In this document: one piece after another, positions 12,222-27,200 of the stretch
Layout: each line of letters starts with the position of its first letter
How positions within the stretch are numbered: the first letter of the stretch is position 1
Assembly: GCA_964035545.1 (NCBI GenBank)
Contig: OZ037766.1
Coordinates: forward strand, 21,593,767 to 21,657,766
DNA from: Bugula neritina
Lineage: Eukaryota; Bryozoa; Gymnolaemata; Cheilostomatida; Bugulidae
Reading direction: 5' to 3'
Length of the DNA: 64,000 nt
Translations under genes and position numbers: made by a program
The notes under the pieces: generated by a model
Databases searched by the model: none
Told to the model about the DNA's origin: nothing
The model's input: the letters and a program-made list of their open reading frames with translations, nothing else

Positions 12222-15200
12222 ATGGCGGAAAAAAGAAATTGTGGTGGATTATTTCTATTGACATTAAATAGTATTATTTTTGTCCTTTGTTCGCAATTTG
12301 CCCAGTGTAATGCTGCTAAATTAAATGAGCCTAAAATTCTATTGCCTTATTACAGCACATCTCCCAGCAGCTATCAAATTGAGATTCATGATGCTAAAGG
12401 CTGCTTTAAATGGTTAGTGAACCGGGTGTTGAAATTAAAAATTAATTTTATAATAAAAATGAAAGTCACACTAATGTACCTGTAAAGCTTAAAGTCACAC
12501 CCAGGCTTAGTTTGAATAACCTTTTCTGAGTATTGCATTCTTAGTTTCAAATTTAAGGCGAGAGTGAATCTGGCAGTCAAAGTGAAAGTCATTTCTAGCC
12601 ACATTCACGTTGATTTATAAATATATTTATTGAAATTAAATTATTTTATTTAATTTTTTTATTTATAATTATTGTCATACTCATATTAATAAATAACTAT
12701 AAATTATTCGATATTGAATTTGATATGGCATATGTAATTGTAAGCCGTAAGCCCATCTTAAGGAGTAGGACTGTGATTGTGAAATGGTTAAAGCCAAAGG
12801 TAAAGCATCTTCTGAATGCCCTAAAAGTAAAAGTAAAATAAAATTAAATAACATAAAGAATTACAATATGTGAAAAACTATTAGTACATAATGATAATGA
12901 TAATAATGAAACTATAGTTGAAATTTTTTCAAAACTTATTAAATTATATTTATTTCGATTATCTGCTATAAATTATAACTATTAAAAGCTATGTATATTT
13001 AGTTCTTTATTTAATTTTATATGTTTGCAATACTCTTATTTGAGATAGTTTTATTTTTTGTTGAAAACCAAGTGCAAGCTTCTGTAATATACAATATAAA
13101 GCATGTTTTTCCTTGCTATTCAACTCTAGGACATCTTCTCGTCCCGAAGTTGTCTCCATAAAATTGAACCAAGACGTGACGTGTTCCCACTCTGTGACAG
13201 TGACAGCAGTGCACAGGCAGCCGGATAGGGTGACTACGTTTCTCTTAGCTGAGAATGAGGAGACCGGTGAAGTTCTACGTTGTGATGTCATCGTTGACTC
13301 GATATCAGCCATCAGTATTGAGACAACCACCAGGGAGCTTTACTTGGAAGACTCTCCTGAAAAATTTCAGATGTCCGCCAGAGACAGTGAAGGTGTGGAT
13401 GCATTCTAAAGTAGCATATCGTATTTTTCTGCTATTAGCTGAGCAGAGATTGCATATGAGTTGTCTGTTTGCCAGAGGATGTGGACTCATCTCCTAGTTC
13501 AGTATGAAGTTTTAATATTAACTTTTCATAAACTGTTAACAGATACTAGTTTATGCAATGTAGTTAAAACTACTACCTTTTATTGCTATTGCGTTTAGGC
13601 AACACCTTCAGCACCCTAGAAGCCACCCCGTTTGAATGGAGACTTGTATCTGACAGTGAGTCAGACGAGTTTGCCCTGGTAACAGCAGATGACATCCTCA
13701 GGTGAGTCACTCTCCAGCAATAAGGATGTCTGCTGTCACCTGGTGGCAGGTTATATCATACTGTTGGGAAAATTCCTTATCAAGTTTGAAATGAAATCAG
13801 TTGATTGGTTTTTACCTTCATTGCTTCTTATTTAATTACAAAATTTTTGAAAGTTTTACTTGTTCATTTTTCAAGCTAATTTTAATTTTTCACATATTAC
13901 GAGGGTCAGTCAATAAGTAGTGGGAATTTTGTTATAACTTTTTATTAGAATAAGATAGAGCTTTACAACTTTTTTCACTTTTTAACATAGTCTCTTTCTT
14001 TCTCTATGCACTTGTTCCACCTTCCTACAAGGTTTTCAATTCCTGCAAAAAAGAATTCCGGCGGCTGGGTTCTGAACCAGTTGCGCACAGCTTCAATCAC
14101 CGATGCATCAGTAGTGAAGTGCTTGCCTCTCATGTGGCTCTTTAATGGTCCAAAAAGATGGAAATCACTTGGTGCCAAATCTGGACTATAAGGAGGGTGT
14201 ACTAACACCTCCCAACCCAGTTCATCAATTTTTCTGAGTCTTCTCATGCACTCTCTGGCAGCCATAAGACGCTGCGCTTTGTGCACATCAGTCAGCATCT
14301 TGGGTACCCAGCGTGTGCTGACTTTGTTGAAGGCTAGCTTCTCATGGACAATATTGTGGGCAGTTCCATGTGAAATGCCCATGGTCTCAGCAACATCATC
14401 AATAGTGAGTCTTCTATCAGATTTAACCAGCTTTTCCACTTTAGCTACTGTGTCAGGAGCTGAAACATCCACTGGCCTACCACTTCTTGGCTCATCAGTA
14501 ATGTCTTCTCGCCCATTCTTGAATTCATGAACTTACCTATAGCAGCTTGTTTGTGATATAGAGTTTTCCCCATATTGTTCTTTCATTCTACTATGTATAA
14601 GACTTGCTCTGACACCCTCAAGTGTCAAAAATCTTATAACAGCTCTTTGCTCTATGAGTGCGCATTTTTTCAGCTTGGCGGCCATTTTATATTTAAATAA
14701 TATAAAAAGTTGAATCACTTAAATGATCAAATTTTGGATATGTGATGGCAACTCCCATTTATGGAAGTCTTGAAAATCTTAAATTGCTAGGTAAAATAGA
14801 ACAACAGCTATGACAAAATTCCCACTACTTATTGACTGACCCTTGTACAAAATTCTTGAAGATTCTACTTGTTAATTAATGTTTTATTCAATTTTAAGTT
14901 TTTTCAATTTACATACTTATTATTGGGATAATATGTTCGGTCGATCTTGAACTCTGTGTCACCTGGAAGCTGCGATTCTTGATGCTGTCAAGTACGATTG
15001 TATTTGTGCTTGCAGGATCATTGCATTTGCTGACTCCAGCTATGACACGCCAGCCCACATTGAAGAGATGGAGCTGCAAGGTTTGAGAGGTGACACTATA
15101 CTAGTTGAGGGGATCAGGACTGGTGCTGCCAATGTAGCAGTTAGGCTGCAAGACCCGGCTTACAGAGTAGGCTTATTCTTTCCTTTTCTTCTGATATATG

Positions 15201-18200
15201 AAACATATCTGTCTCCACAACCATCAGAGTTGTCTGTTCATGGGATTCAGAGTGTTACGATATGACAATATTATTGAGTTTATTTACTTGCTTCAACAGT
15301 CCTATTTCCTGGTAATTTTATCCTACCTGAATCTTCAATTTTTTATTTGTACCCTTTCAAAACATTCATGTCTAACTCTTCTGTAATGGTATATTTATAT
15401 ATTAACTCCATTATGTTCTCATATGTATGTTTATTAATATGCATACATATGCAAACAATGGTGTTAGTAATTAGTATTTTCTACACCTTTATTAACTTTA
15501 TAGTAACCTTGTGTTTGTTATGGCTGTCACTACATTAAACCCTGACCAAACTATAGACTACCTATATGCTAACTAATATCTTCTATCTATGCTCTATATT
15601 TATACGATAATATCTACAATCTTCATGCATGTGGCTGTGTAATATCTAGAGTTTTATATATTTGTCTATGATACTTTTGATGTAATAATAGGCAGTAGCT
15701 GGAGACTCTGTTCGACTAATAGTCATAGCTAATGTGATGTTATCTCCTCTGGATGCATATATTTTGCTATTCACTGCACTGAGATACAGAGCCTATGTAA
15801 TCAAGCAGAATGTCCGTCATGGTAAGTTGATACATATTTCTACTGAGAAAGGTAGCTCATTGCGATGAGTTCTGTAAACTTGAGCAACTCTGGGAACTAT
15901 AACTGAATAGTGGCTTTAAGTGCTAACACATTAGACTCTGTAGGAAAACTGAGTCATATCTATGCTGTCTCTTGTTTATATTTGCTGTCAGTTGTCTATC
16001 ATATGAATTGCATACTGAAATACATGACGTCCATCTAGACTCTGCTATCATTTTTTTTCTTCCTCTGATGAATTATCATCCGCAATGCACTTTGATAATT
16101 TCATTATCATGTTGTTATTGTTCTGTGCAGAGATATCTCTACCATCTGCCCAGTATCAGCTAGAGGTGAAGGACACTGGAATATGCTCTCTAAACTCAAC
16201 GTACTCTGAGGTGTACGGAGAATCACTGGGCAGTACTCAAGTTGTTCTCAGAGATAAAAGTATGTGTTATGGATGTAATATGAATGAACATAGTAGTGTG
16301 GGTCTAGGACTAGTTCGCTGGCCGAGTTGTAACGACGGATATATGTGCTGTGTTATTTACCATCAATGAGAAAACAAGACTAAGTATAGCTGAAGTATAG
16401 CCAGTCTTGTGTTTAAGTGTAACTTGGAATGGTACAGAAATGTGTAGGTTTATTTAAGACAGAAGATTATAGATTACCTGTCATATCTACCTTTCAAAAC
16501 ACACATGCCTCCCAGCTGCCAAAAGTTTTGACGGAAACCAATTTTCCCGGTTTTGTAAGTTTGTAAACTTGCCAATAGCTTATTTGAATAGAAAATTAAC
16601 TATTGTTCTACCCCATGCATAACGTTTTGTGACTAAAATTATTTGTTTGCTAAAAGCTAGAAAAATATGATTCTTAAGATAGTTTATGTAAATTGAAACT
16701 TGAAAAATTTGAAATATAATTCTGTAAAAAACTTTCAAAATTTTATTTTAAAGGTACTAATTGCATATAATCATAAAAGGCAGCAGCTTTCAAGTTTATG
16801 GAGTCTTATTTTGTGTTGATAACTGATATGCCAATAGTTAGGTTTTAAAGTCCTGTTCCTCTTTTTATATTGAGGCTGAACAAAATGGAAATGACAGTGT
16901 TTAATAGTTATGTTGTTGTAGATAGATTAGGCCTTCGTAAAGTATATATCTACAGCTAAAGTTGGTAACGTAATTGTAAATATCCATACAGGAGAAGTTA
17001 AGTAAAATCTAATAAGAGAAAGTAATCTGTTATGTTTCTATTGCCCCAAAATGTAGTATACTGCCCTCAATCACAGGTATGTTTGCAGGTGGATATGGCT
17101 GTGTGATGCAGTTTCTAATGTGGTATTGTTAGGCGATGGTATTTATTCTGCACCTGATTGGATGATTTTGTAGACATGCCGGCCAAGCTGCTGGAAGCAA
17201 TTCACCAGCCCACCGCCTCTGTGCATGTTGTACTGCCAGGGTTCATAGCATTTACCATACAGCCTGGTGAAAACTGGGTACTAGAAGCTGGCCGAGTCTA
17301 CCAGATCACCGTAAACGTTCTGGACAAACAGAAACGTCGCATACATCTCTCAGAGGTAGAGTGTGTTCAGATTAGTAGTGTTTGTGTTGCTACATGCTGT
17401 ATTACAATGTATAGCTAAGCTCTGGGTTATCGTTGCAGAGTGTGAGACTTGCCACCAAGTTTATAGAAGTGTATTTTGATGTCCTCCAGTCCAGTATCAA
17501 CGGATCTCATCACGTGGTTAGAGCTAAGGTGGCTGGACATACAGACATTACATCTGCTCTAACGTCAGTTATTAAAAAGGTGTGTCCCTGTTGCTGGTTG
17601 CATGCAGTGGTACTGCAGTATTACCATATGTATATTGTATATATTTCTACATTATGTGTCGCCCGAGGTGTGCACAAGCCAGTGTAAAACTCAGCCGGTC
17701 TCAAGCCTGGATAAAGAGAGGGTTTGGCGCTAGGAAGAGCAAATCCCAAACTATTTCTATATTGTATAGATATTGTATATTTTTTATTTTTATATTATAT
17801 TATGCAATAGTCTTATGTTTGTATGCAATATGAGAAACTGTAATATACATACATAGTACAGAGTGTTTATGGCATATTTTGCCCAGTGTGTAAACGGAAT
17901 TTATACCAAATCGATCAAAATGTTTATCACTGATTTTATTTTCAGTGTGTTTAACAGTTCAGCCTTCATTATTCAGTGGAGGTTTCACTCTGTTTATTTT
18001 TAGAATTGTACTAGTACTGTCATGAAAAGACTCACGTGAGTTTATACTCACCATCCCTGCGAGAACTCCTGATGGAAAGGTTCTGCTTAGCAAGCGAAAG
18101 ACTTGTTTTCTATTGTAGTAGTATTATTGTAAGTTGAAAATATATTTGCTGCGTGCTTTAATCGTAGGATGGCTCTGAATACAAAATATCACCAGCAATA

Positions 18201-21200
18201 GAAGGCACTCAACAGTTGGATATATTTGACCCAATCAGCATCACTCCTCCACTGCTGGCATTTCCCTGGATAGCAGATTACGAAGTGTTTTACTCTGGCC
18301 AGTTTGCGGTACCGTACTTTATAATAATATTTTTGAAATGTGATTAAATTTCTCACATTGGGAATTGTACCCAGTACATGTAGTGTCTCTTGTTTGTTGT
18401 TATAACTATTTTTACATTGCTATTTTCTAATGTTTAATGAGATTTCTAGATTTCTTAAATTGTGTTTAGAACAGATTTTGCGTGTTCCCCAAAATGATAT
18501 AGTATAATTATTGTAACATTATTCGAGAGATAAGATGAATAATCGTGTAATAATTGCTATTATTTATATTGCAGCCATGTGAATGATATTGATACTCTAA
18601 CTTAGCTGAATAATGTAGTCAACCAATGCATCATCTAAATCCTGTTATATCTAGTAGGCATGCGATTTGCAAAATTTTAGTTTAACATATGCAGCATTGA
18701 ATATACTTAAATGCAATGTTGTGACTTAAAAGAAAATTCTAGAATTTCAATTGAAAGTCTGATTTGTCTGGTTTGTTTAGGCAAGTGGGGGCAGTGGTGA
18801 CTACGTGTGGTATCTTGCTGATAGCTCAATCGCAGAACTTGGGCTAAGGTCCGGCACTGTGGTACAAGTGAGCACCAAGAATGCAGTTGGTGTGAGTGAT
18901 GTGACCGCTTCGGATACCAAGAATACAGCCCATGCTGCAACTGGAAAGGTGAGAAACTCTTGTTAAACTGTTTTTGTTCTTCATTTTACCAAATATGCAA
19001 AAGAACTTTTCTAGGCACCCTGTAACACTGTTTCAGATATTTTATTACGATTTAACACCTTTTGAGTATTTTGGTAGAATATTTTTTTACCAGATATGCA
19101 TCAAAATTAATGTATGCTAAAAGTGTTTTTAGAGTGTTTTTGATAATTGTAGTTGAATCGTGCATGCATATAGATAGATTTTTTTGCATTTAGATTATAA
19201 ACATTTTGTGACTTTAGATGAATTTGGTCTACTTATAGATAAATAATGCATGTTTGTTTGTTTGTTTGTATTTATTTTGTCGCAGTCGGAAAAAAAATTA
19301 ATTGAGAAAAAATAAACAAAATGACAGGGCCTATGGCGCAATAGCACTGTAGCTAGTCGAGGCACCGTAGGTAGATATTGTTAAGATAGAGGCCAAGGCT
19401 GTGTACATCTTGTATGGTGATATATAGCTGCTCTGTTTTATACTCTCATGCATGTGAATATTATATTATAGTATAGTATATTAAATTATAGTGTAGTATA
19501 GTATAGTATATTATAGTATAATATAGTATAGTATAGTATAGCCTAGCATTCTTTTCTCATTTAGGTATATGTTGTTCCACCAGAAGGTATGGTATTCAAT
19601 GCCCATCAGGTTGAAGTGGAGGTTGGCTCAGATTTGCTACTTCCTCTCGCTATTTTTGGCTCTTTCAATTCAGGTAAGTTAGCTACCTTTTTAATATCAT
19701 TCACTAGCTTGTATGTAGATGCTACCCCTTCATTATATCTAATACTTGGTGTCCGTGTGTTCTTACTATATACCTGTACTGTAGTATTACTATATACCTG
19801 TACTGTAGTATCACTATATACCTGTACTGTAATATTACTATATACCTGTACTGTAGTATCACTATATACCTGTACTGTAGTATCACTATATGCATGTACT
19901 GTACTTGCTGTTCAACTTTGCTGCATGCTTCTTTGCCAAAAATTTCATCCAATATGTTTATAATATTGTGTAATGATGTTGACTAAATGATTTGATAAAC
20001 TGAATTCTAATTTAAATTTGATTGTAGAGCTTTACCTGGTTGATTAAAGTTTCTGAATATTAATAATTATGTTGAGATATTGTAATTAACACTGGTTATT
20101 ACTTTGCTGTAAGGAGTCATTCCCAAGTTGTCTTTTCTTTTCTACTACTACCATGATTGTTTTCTTCTCTTTGACAGAAAGGATAATCTTCACTGACTGT
20201 AGACAGCTACCACTCACTGTAACCCCGCAAACTGATGTGTTTGCCCATGTTGAGGGGCCTGTTGACACGCCCCTACCTGAAGGCTCTTGTACTGTCATCA
20301 GACTGCAGGCTAGAAGGTCTGGACACACTGTCATTACTGCTACATACTCGGCGGATGGCATCAGCTTGAAGACCTCGATCACCGTAGCTGCCTTTGATCC
20401 GTTGTTGGTGAGTAAAGTGTTGCACACACGGCATACGCACATGTCATTAGATTGCCAAACCCCTTGTTGTAACAACTTCTTTCTTCTCCAGGCTGTTGAC
20501 CCAGAAGTGAGTTCAGTATTAGCCTTAGGATCATCACGTGTTCTGACATTCACTGGCGGGCCACAGCCATGGGTTCTCGACCCTTCAGAGTACTTTGAGA
20601 TTGGTGAGTTTAATGAAGACTTTGTGTACTTGTTGCTATGCCAACGGCTGCATTGGTTAAAGCTACTAACCCGGCACTCACTTCCTCTGCAGGTGCGGTA
20701 TCTGATGACAGCGTCGTCAGGATCAACAAGGTCAAGGGTAGCTCAGTTATACACAGACTCTCAGCTTCCTGCTCTGATCTCGGAGAACAGGAAGTCTCTC
20801 TGACTGTCGGCAACCAACCAACCAAGACCAATGGCTACCCCGCTACTCGCAGCGCTTCAATTAGGTACGCTTGTGTGATATCCTTTGTAGTCTTGAGGGT
20901 TTGTGTAGTCTTTGAAAGGATTGTTGTATTTGAGGCTGAAAAACTAAAACAAAGCAATTTTTATGGTCATTTATAGATGAGTTGAATTTTCAAAAGATGA
21001 AAATGTATTGCTTCAAGTTCTTGAAGAAGGGAGTTCTTGCTGCTCGGGATAAACTGATTAAGCATCAGCATGTATTTCATAGTTCTGCATTTGGCTAACT
21101 TATAGGTGGTTTTTTGGCCTAATGATGCATAAAAATGTACTTTATATTTATAGTTTTACGTAACTTGTCTCTAAAAAAAGGCAGCTTCAAAAAAATTATT

Positions 21201-24200
21201 TGGAATGAATCTTTACAATTGCTGGACATTGGATTGTTGATAAGAGGAATATGTAAACCATTTTGTTTTCATCAGTAATCTTGCTATGCCTTTTGGTATA
21301 ATGTCGTAAAAGCAATGTGTTGTATGTGTGTATATTATATGAGCATGATGAACTAATAACATAACATGACATAGCTCTATGCTAGCCTTAGTCTTCACTC
21401 ACATTGTGGTTAGGGTGTTGTGTAAGGAGCCCGCTGGAGTGCAGCTAACTCCTCAGGTTCCACAGCCTACCAACCTTCCCCCCTGTCCAGTCTCCCTTGA
21501 CTCGGACTCCGTGATACCCGCCCACAACTACCGCCAGCTCCACATCAACGTCCTCGTCACAGACGATCAGGGTAGAGTGTTTGACAACATCAGTTCCTTG
21601 AACTTTGAGTGGTCGGTGTCGGACAGCTCTCTCGGAACTCTAGCTTCTGCTGACTCTGTGCTGAATTCTGGCAGCGCAAAAGATGTCACAATGACTAATG
21701 TTGCTTGTAAGTCAATATTGTTGAGGGTTTGAATATTACAATGTTTGTATCAATTTATGTTTTGTAATATGATAGTAGAGTTTATTGCTTTAACAAAACA
21801 GGTTTTTGCATATAAGCTCACTATATTTTAATAAATCAGTTACGTATCATATGCTCTTTACTCTAGTAATTGTTCCCTACACAGATAATAGTCAACATCT
21901 ACCTATAGTCTGTATCTCTAAGCACTGGCATATGTATACTCTCACACTGTAGCCATCCTGTATCCTAAGTACCAAATATATGCTTACAGGGTACCAAAGA
22001 CTCTCCCCTAAGGAAGTTTCTGGAACACTTATTATCTCCCTTACTCTCGATTGGAAATTGAAAAAACAAGTGACCTTAGAGTTAGTACCTGATGCCAGCC
22101 TCTCTCCCAGTGAGGTGATGGTATTCAACCACCCTCAGAGCTCTGCTACACTCGATGTGAAAGGAGGTAGAATTTGAATGTTTAGTCTCTGGTTTGTTTC
22201 GGGATACTGTTAGAGATGTTAACATACATTCTGCATGATGTGGTGAACATTATTTTTAATCTTCCAAGTTTCTCATCATACATTGGCTGAGTTGTAGACA
22301 ACACAAATTGGCTATAGCTATAATCTATCTAATTTCTTTGGTAATTATCCCCCATCAAAATTGCTGTTCACCAGAATCTGTAACATGTTTTTGTAAGAAC
22401 TTATTCTCTACTGTTTTTTAACTGGTGTGATTATTCAAATTGGAAGAGCTTTTGTTTATATACATACATTATGTGCAGAGATTTTTTCTTATTCCTATAT
22501 GTTTCAAATTTTTTCTACGTTATTTATTAGTATGATGTTTTTGAGTAATACTTGAGTTTTTAAGTTATACTCATCATATACAGGCTCGGGTTTCTTCATA
22601 CAAAGACATGACCCAGAGAACTTGGCTACAGTGAAGTTCAGTGAAGAAAGCCGCCAGGTGGTGGTTAGTCCCATAGTTGATGGTAACCTCAGAGTTGAAG
22701 TGCTAGACTTGTGTCTGGCTGCTGATACACCCGCAGACTCTATCATACAAATGGCAGGAGCTCACTCTATCCAGCTCACTGTTAGAGACAAGGTATAATA
22801 ATTAACTGGATTCTGTTTTATTACAGATATTTTAGCATTCACTGACTGATGTGCATTGATTTCTATCTTAATAAAATTACAACTTTAAAAGTGATGTTTA
22901 TAAACTTAAACTTACTGATATCCACAGTCTGACCCTTGATAAATTATTGATCAGTCGGGATATCAACAAAGTGTGACTATGAATTTTAGTAGTGCCTAGT
23001 TAAGTATGGTAGTATTACTACTGTTAGTCTAGTCGATCTAGTTACATTATCTGTGTATATAATAACTAATGGTTATTGTAATTAGACTTAAAACTTAGTA
23101 TTTGCAATTAAAATTACTATATATTCACATGAATTGTTTCATGTGTACTTGATACGCGAGTGAATATGAATTGTGAATCTTGATACTCCAGGATGTATCA
23201 TTGAGATGTGACTCACACTGGCCCATAGTATAATGGTCTGTTCAATATTCCACCAGCTCCTTACACACGAGATGAGTGTAAGGTATGTATATTACAGGTC
23301 CAGCAAGGCAGCACGCTGACAGCAGTAGTGAAAGTGCTAGATCACAGGGGGGATCCGTTGCCAGCCGAATATTTCCAGCTGATGAAGCTGGAGCCCAGTC
23401 TAGATGAGAAGTCACAGCACCTCATAAAAATACAGGAAATGGCTAGTGAAGAAAGGACGAGTGCCTTGTTTATTGTAAAGGGGGTGGAGCTTGGCACAGC
23501 TACTCTGAAATTTGTAGCGCAGGCTCAGAGGGGGGCTAACATTACCAGCAATGTTCAGAACATCCAGGTTTGTAAGGGTACCAATGATTTGATTGGTTGA
23601 ATAGTGGAGTAGAACATAGTTTAGAGCATATGTGTAGATACTGAAATAGTGTATCTAAACTCACTGAAGTGTGACCAAAAGCAAGTACTAAACTATCAAT
23701 AACCAATAAGAAGGAGCTCGTTTATAAAATACCAGCCCAGCAAAACTAGTGGCCGGCGTAGTTTCATCCTCCCGATTTTTCATTGCTCTGGGTGCCGAAA
23801 AGTCAGTCATATATTCATCTGTTGCTGTTATTCTGCTAGGTGTTTCCCCCTCTGAGACTGGAACCATGCAATGTCACCATACTGGTTGGTGCTGCCTTGG
23901 GTGTCTTAGCAGTTGGAGGTCCACAGCCTCAGTCCAGCATTGAGTACAGTCTATATGATACAGACGGCAGGGTGGCTACTATATCGGGCAGTGGATTGAT
24001 TGAAGCTAGGGCTATAGGCTCTGTGAAAGTTGTAGCTCAGGCTGTGGGTGTTGAAGAGAGCAGTGGGAACAGGATAGTGTACTCTGAAGACACTGGAGAG
24101 GTCAGTGCTATCGTATACTTTGTTATTTCACAACCAATGAAGTCTTAATGCTTTCTATTAAACAAACCAACTACACATGTAAAGTAGCCATCTTTGAAAC

Positions 24201-27200
24201 TATTTTTCAACCTGTATATTTTTTTCATTTGATATGCATCTATTTATGTTGATTGGTATATTATGAGAAAATGTTACAAATTCACCACCAAAATCATTTT
24301 TTTAACTTTGTTATTCTAGTCAAACAAAGTGCTTTCAGCAGTAATTAAAGTCTTGTGTTATTTCATTATTGTAATGTCACAACTTGTACAAGTCTGTGAT
24401 AGTTTGATTTTCCAATATTTAGTAAAAGTTGATAAAATTACAAAATTGCACTCTTCAAAGCTCTTAGTTGAATCTCTAAATTCTTATTTTAACATTTCTT
24501 GAGTGAAAATATATGAACAAAAAGTATTTTCTTAATGCCTGCAGCTAAAAGGATTGTTATTCCTGTTGACATTGTGATGAAAATGTAGGGAAAAAAGTAA
24601 TTGAATTATGTTCAGTAGTTTTCAACTACTGCAAGTAAACAGTTTCTGATAAACAAAGACAGAGAGCTGGCAGCTGTTTCGTCATGCAGACTTTAGACAG
24701 CACCTACACACTTCTAGATAGTCTGTTATACAACTTGCATCTGGTTAGGAACTGGTAGTATTCTCAACTCAACCATTCGGTTTCAGCAGAGGTGATGCCG
24801 TTCAATTATGACTTCGTACTGATGTCTAAATGACTATGTCATTTAAAGGCTACTTCAGTCTTTAGATATCTCGGAAACCCAATTAGCCGGCTTATTCAGT
24901 GGAAACTATTGTTATCCTGTTCTTTTCCATTTCTCCAGGTTCATGTGGTAAAGTTGATGGGGGTGAGGCTGTATACGCCACTGTCTATGCTACAGACAGA
25001 CACCAAGATGCCTGTGTATGCCATGGGTTTGAGTGAACACCAGACCCCATTTAGCTTTGCAAACATCTTCCCTCCACTCTCCTTTCATTGGTCAACATCT
25101 AATGGGTGTGTCTACTGGCTTACTTTTATATTTAGCAATTTTGTAACTTTGTAAAATATTTTTATGTTTGTTACCGACGCAGCTTTTTAACCGTAAATTG
25201 GTAAATTTCTCATTACTTTTTCTTTTTGAGAATCTATTATACTCTTGTATTGGGCTAACAGCATTAGTTGCTAAGATGCTAACTTTGTTACAGTCATAAT
25301 AATGGTTACAATAACTAGCTCCAGTAAGCTTGTAGTAAGCACTCTACCAAACCTCATAGTAAAATCTCACGCAAGTTTATAGTCACTGCCCCTGTGAGAA
25401 ACCCCTCATGAAAGGGGTTTTTGTTAAATCGGGCTAAGAACTCATTCAGATGGGGCACAGGGGCAATTATGACTGGATGCTTTTCCTAACGCTACCAATG
25501 GTCTTTGTCGGGGTTCGAACCCATGACTTGGTGTTCACTAGGCAAGCGTTCTAACCCCTAGATCGTGGCTGCTCCCTCAAACCCCATAGTAACTGATAAC
25601 ATAATATTCTCATCTCACAGGGAAGTCGCCTCCCTCCAGTCGGTCTACCACGCAAGTGACATTGAGTTGCCAGTTGAATCCAGGTTCTCGCAGCAACTGC
25701 TTGCTAAACGAGAGGGTCATGTGACAGTCAGCCTGGAGGTGTCTGTACAGCAGAGCATAAGCAAGTCTAGTCTGCAGCAAATTGATGGGAATGTGGTGGT
25801 AAAGGATGAGCAGCATATTCAGGTATGCTACAGTCAACTATGCTACTGTCTGATTGTATAATGATGATTCTAAACATTCTCCCAGCTCTGTATCATTTTA
25901 ATGTTTCTTGCTTGCTGTTATAGTGATAAATTCCAATGCTGCTTTTTTAAAAAGAATGCTATGCAAAGTCAATAGTATTTGTTAATTCAAATTTTATAAT
26001 GATAAGAATCTGAAGAAAGATTGTGCGGTGTGCATGAACTATTTTATAGTTGTGGTAAAAGATTGAAGCATTTACTGTAGAAAATAGTGTATTTGGTTTT
26101 GCAATTTACTAGTAACAAATGTAATAAGTATTTAGAAGCATTGTTTCCATTGTCCCATCTGTTGATATGCGATACTGGTTTCAGTTCACGTTTAGCATTG
26201 CTTTGTCAAAGAAATTCGCGCCTTTATTTAGCGACGCTACTATAGCGTATTTTCACCAAATATATACATCTCATCAATCTGCATTGATGCGTGGCACCGC
26301 TGGTGTAATGGTATCATGCGAGATTCCCATTCTCGCGACCCGGGTTCGATTCCCGGGCGGTGCAACTTTTTTTGGCCTTTGTTTTTAATATTAGTACATT
26401 TGGTTACGATTGTTTGAAGGGAAGACGCTACTTCGAATAGATTTTATTATTTCTCGAGTATGCTTGTAATACTCACGCTTACTTTCCCTTCTATTATATT
26501 GTATTTTTTGTTGTTGGTTCCAATGGTTTTGTTATTAAATTCCGTTTGGAATTAAGACTGTAGAAGTTAATTGCCAAGGTTTTAGTCTTCAAGTTGAATG
26601 TATTACCCAACCATTTTTTTGCTGCTTTTCTTTTGCATTTTATTTTATATTCAAGTTGGTCTACTATCTATGTAAACGGCTCAAATTCTTTCATAGAACA
26701 GTTACTAAAGCATATTAACTTTCTTCAGAAACAATGATTGCTACAACTTTTCAAACTGTTCAAGTTTTGATTGTTTTCTTGACAAACTATGAATTTTTTT
26801 TATTTGTTGTCCTGCTGGTGTAACTATACAATATGGATATCAATAATTCTGAAAATAATGTGCTTGCTGTAGGTTTTCAATTCTTTGGAGTTACTTTCTC
26901 CATCTACGTGTGCTGGACAAGTATTGATAACTCCTAACACAGAGGCTAGGCTGGTTACCAACCGAGACAGTGCGGCAGCAAGCATGTCATACAATGTCCG
27001 CGGCAGCACCAATCTCCTGAAAGTCAAACAAAATGGTGAGCTATTTATATCTCCATATTTACAAATACTGTACACACCTATAGTCTATGTAGTATTTCAC
27101 ATTGGTGTATACACTAGGCTGACAGAGATGGGTAGGGTAGGTAGGGACAGCAATCTGTATATTGCCGGACCATTTGCAAGACGGCTTATGCTGTTAAATT

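Noticed and set aside
19722-19963. Repetitive frames on both strands
   Set aside because: The 24-bp minisatellite lacks stops on both strands; the frames have no other coding features.
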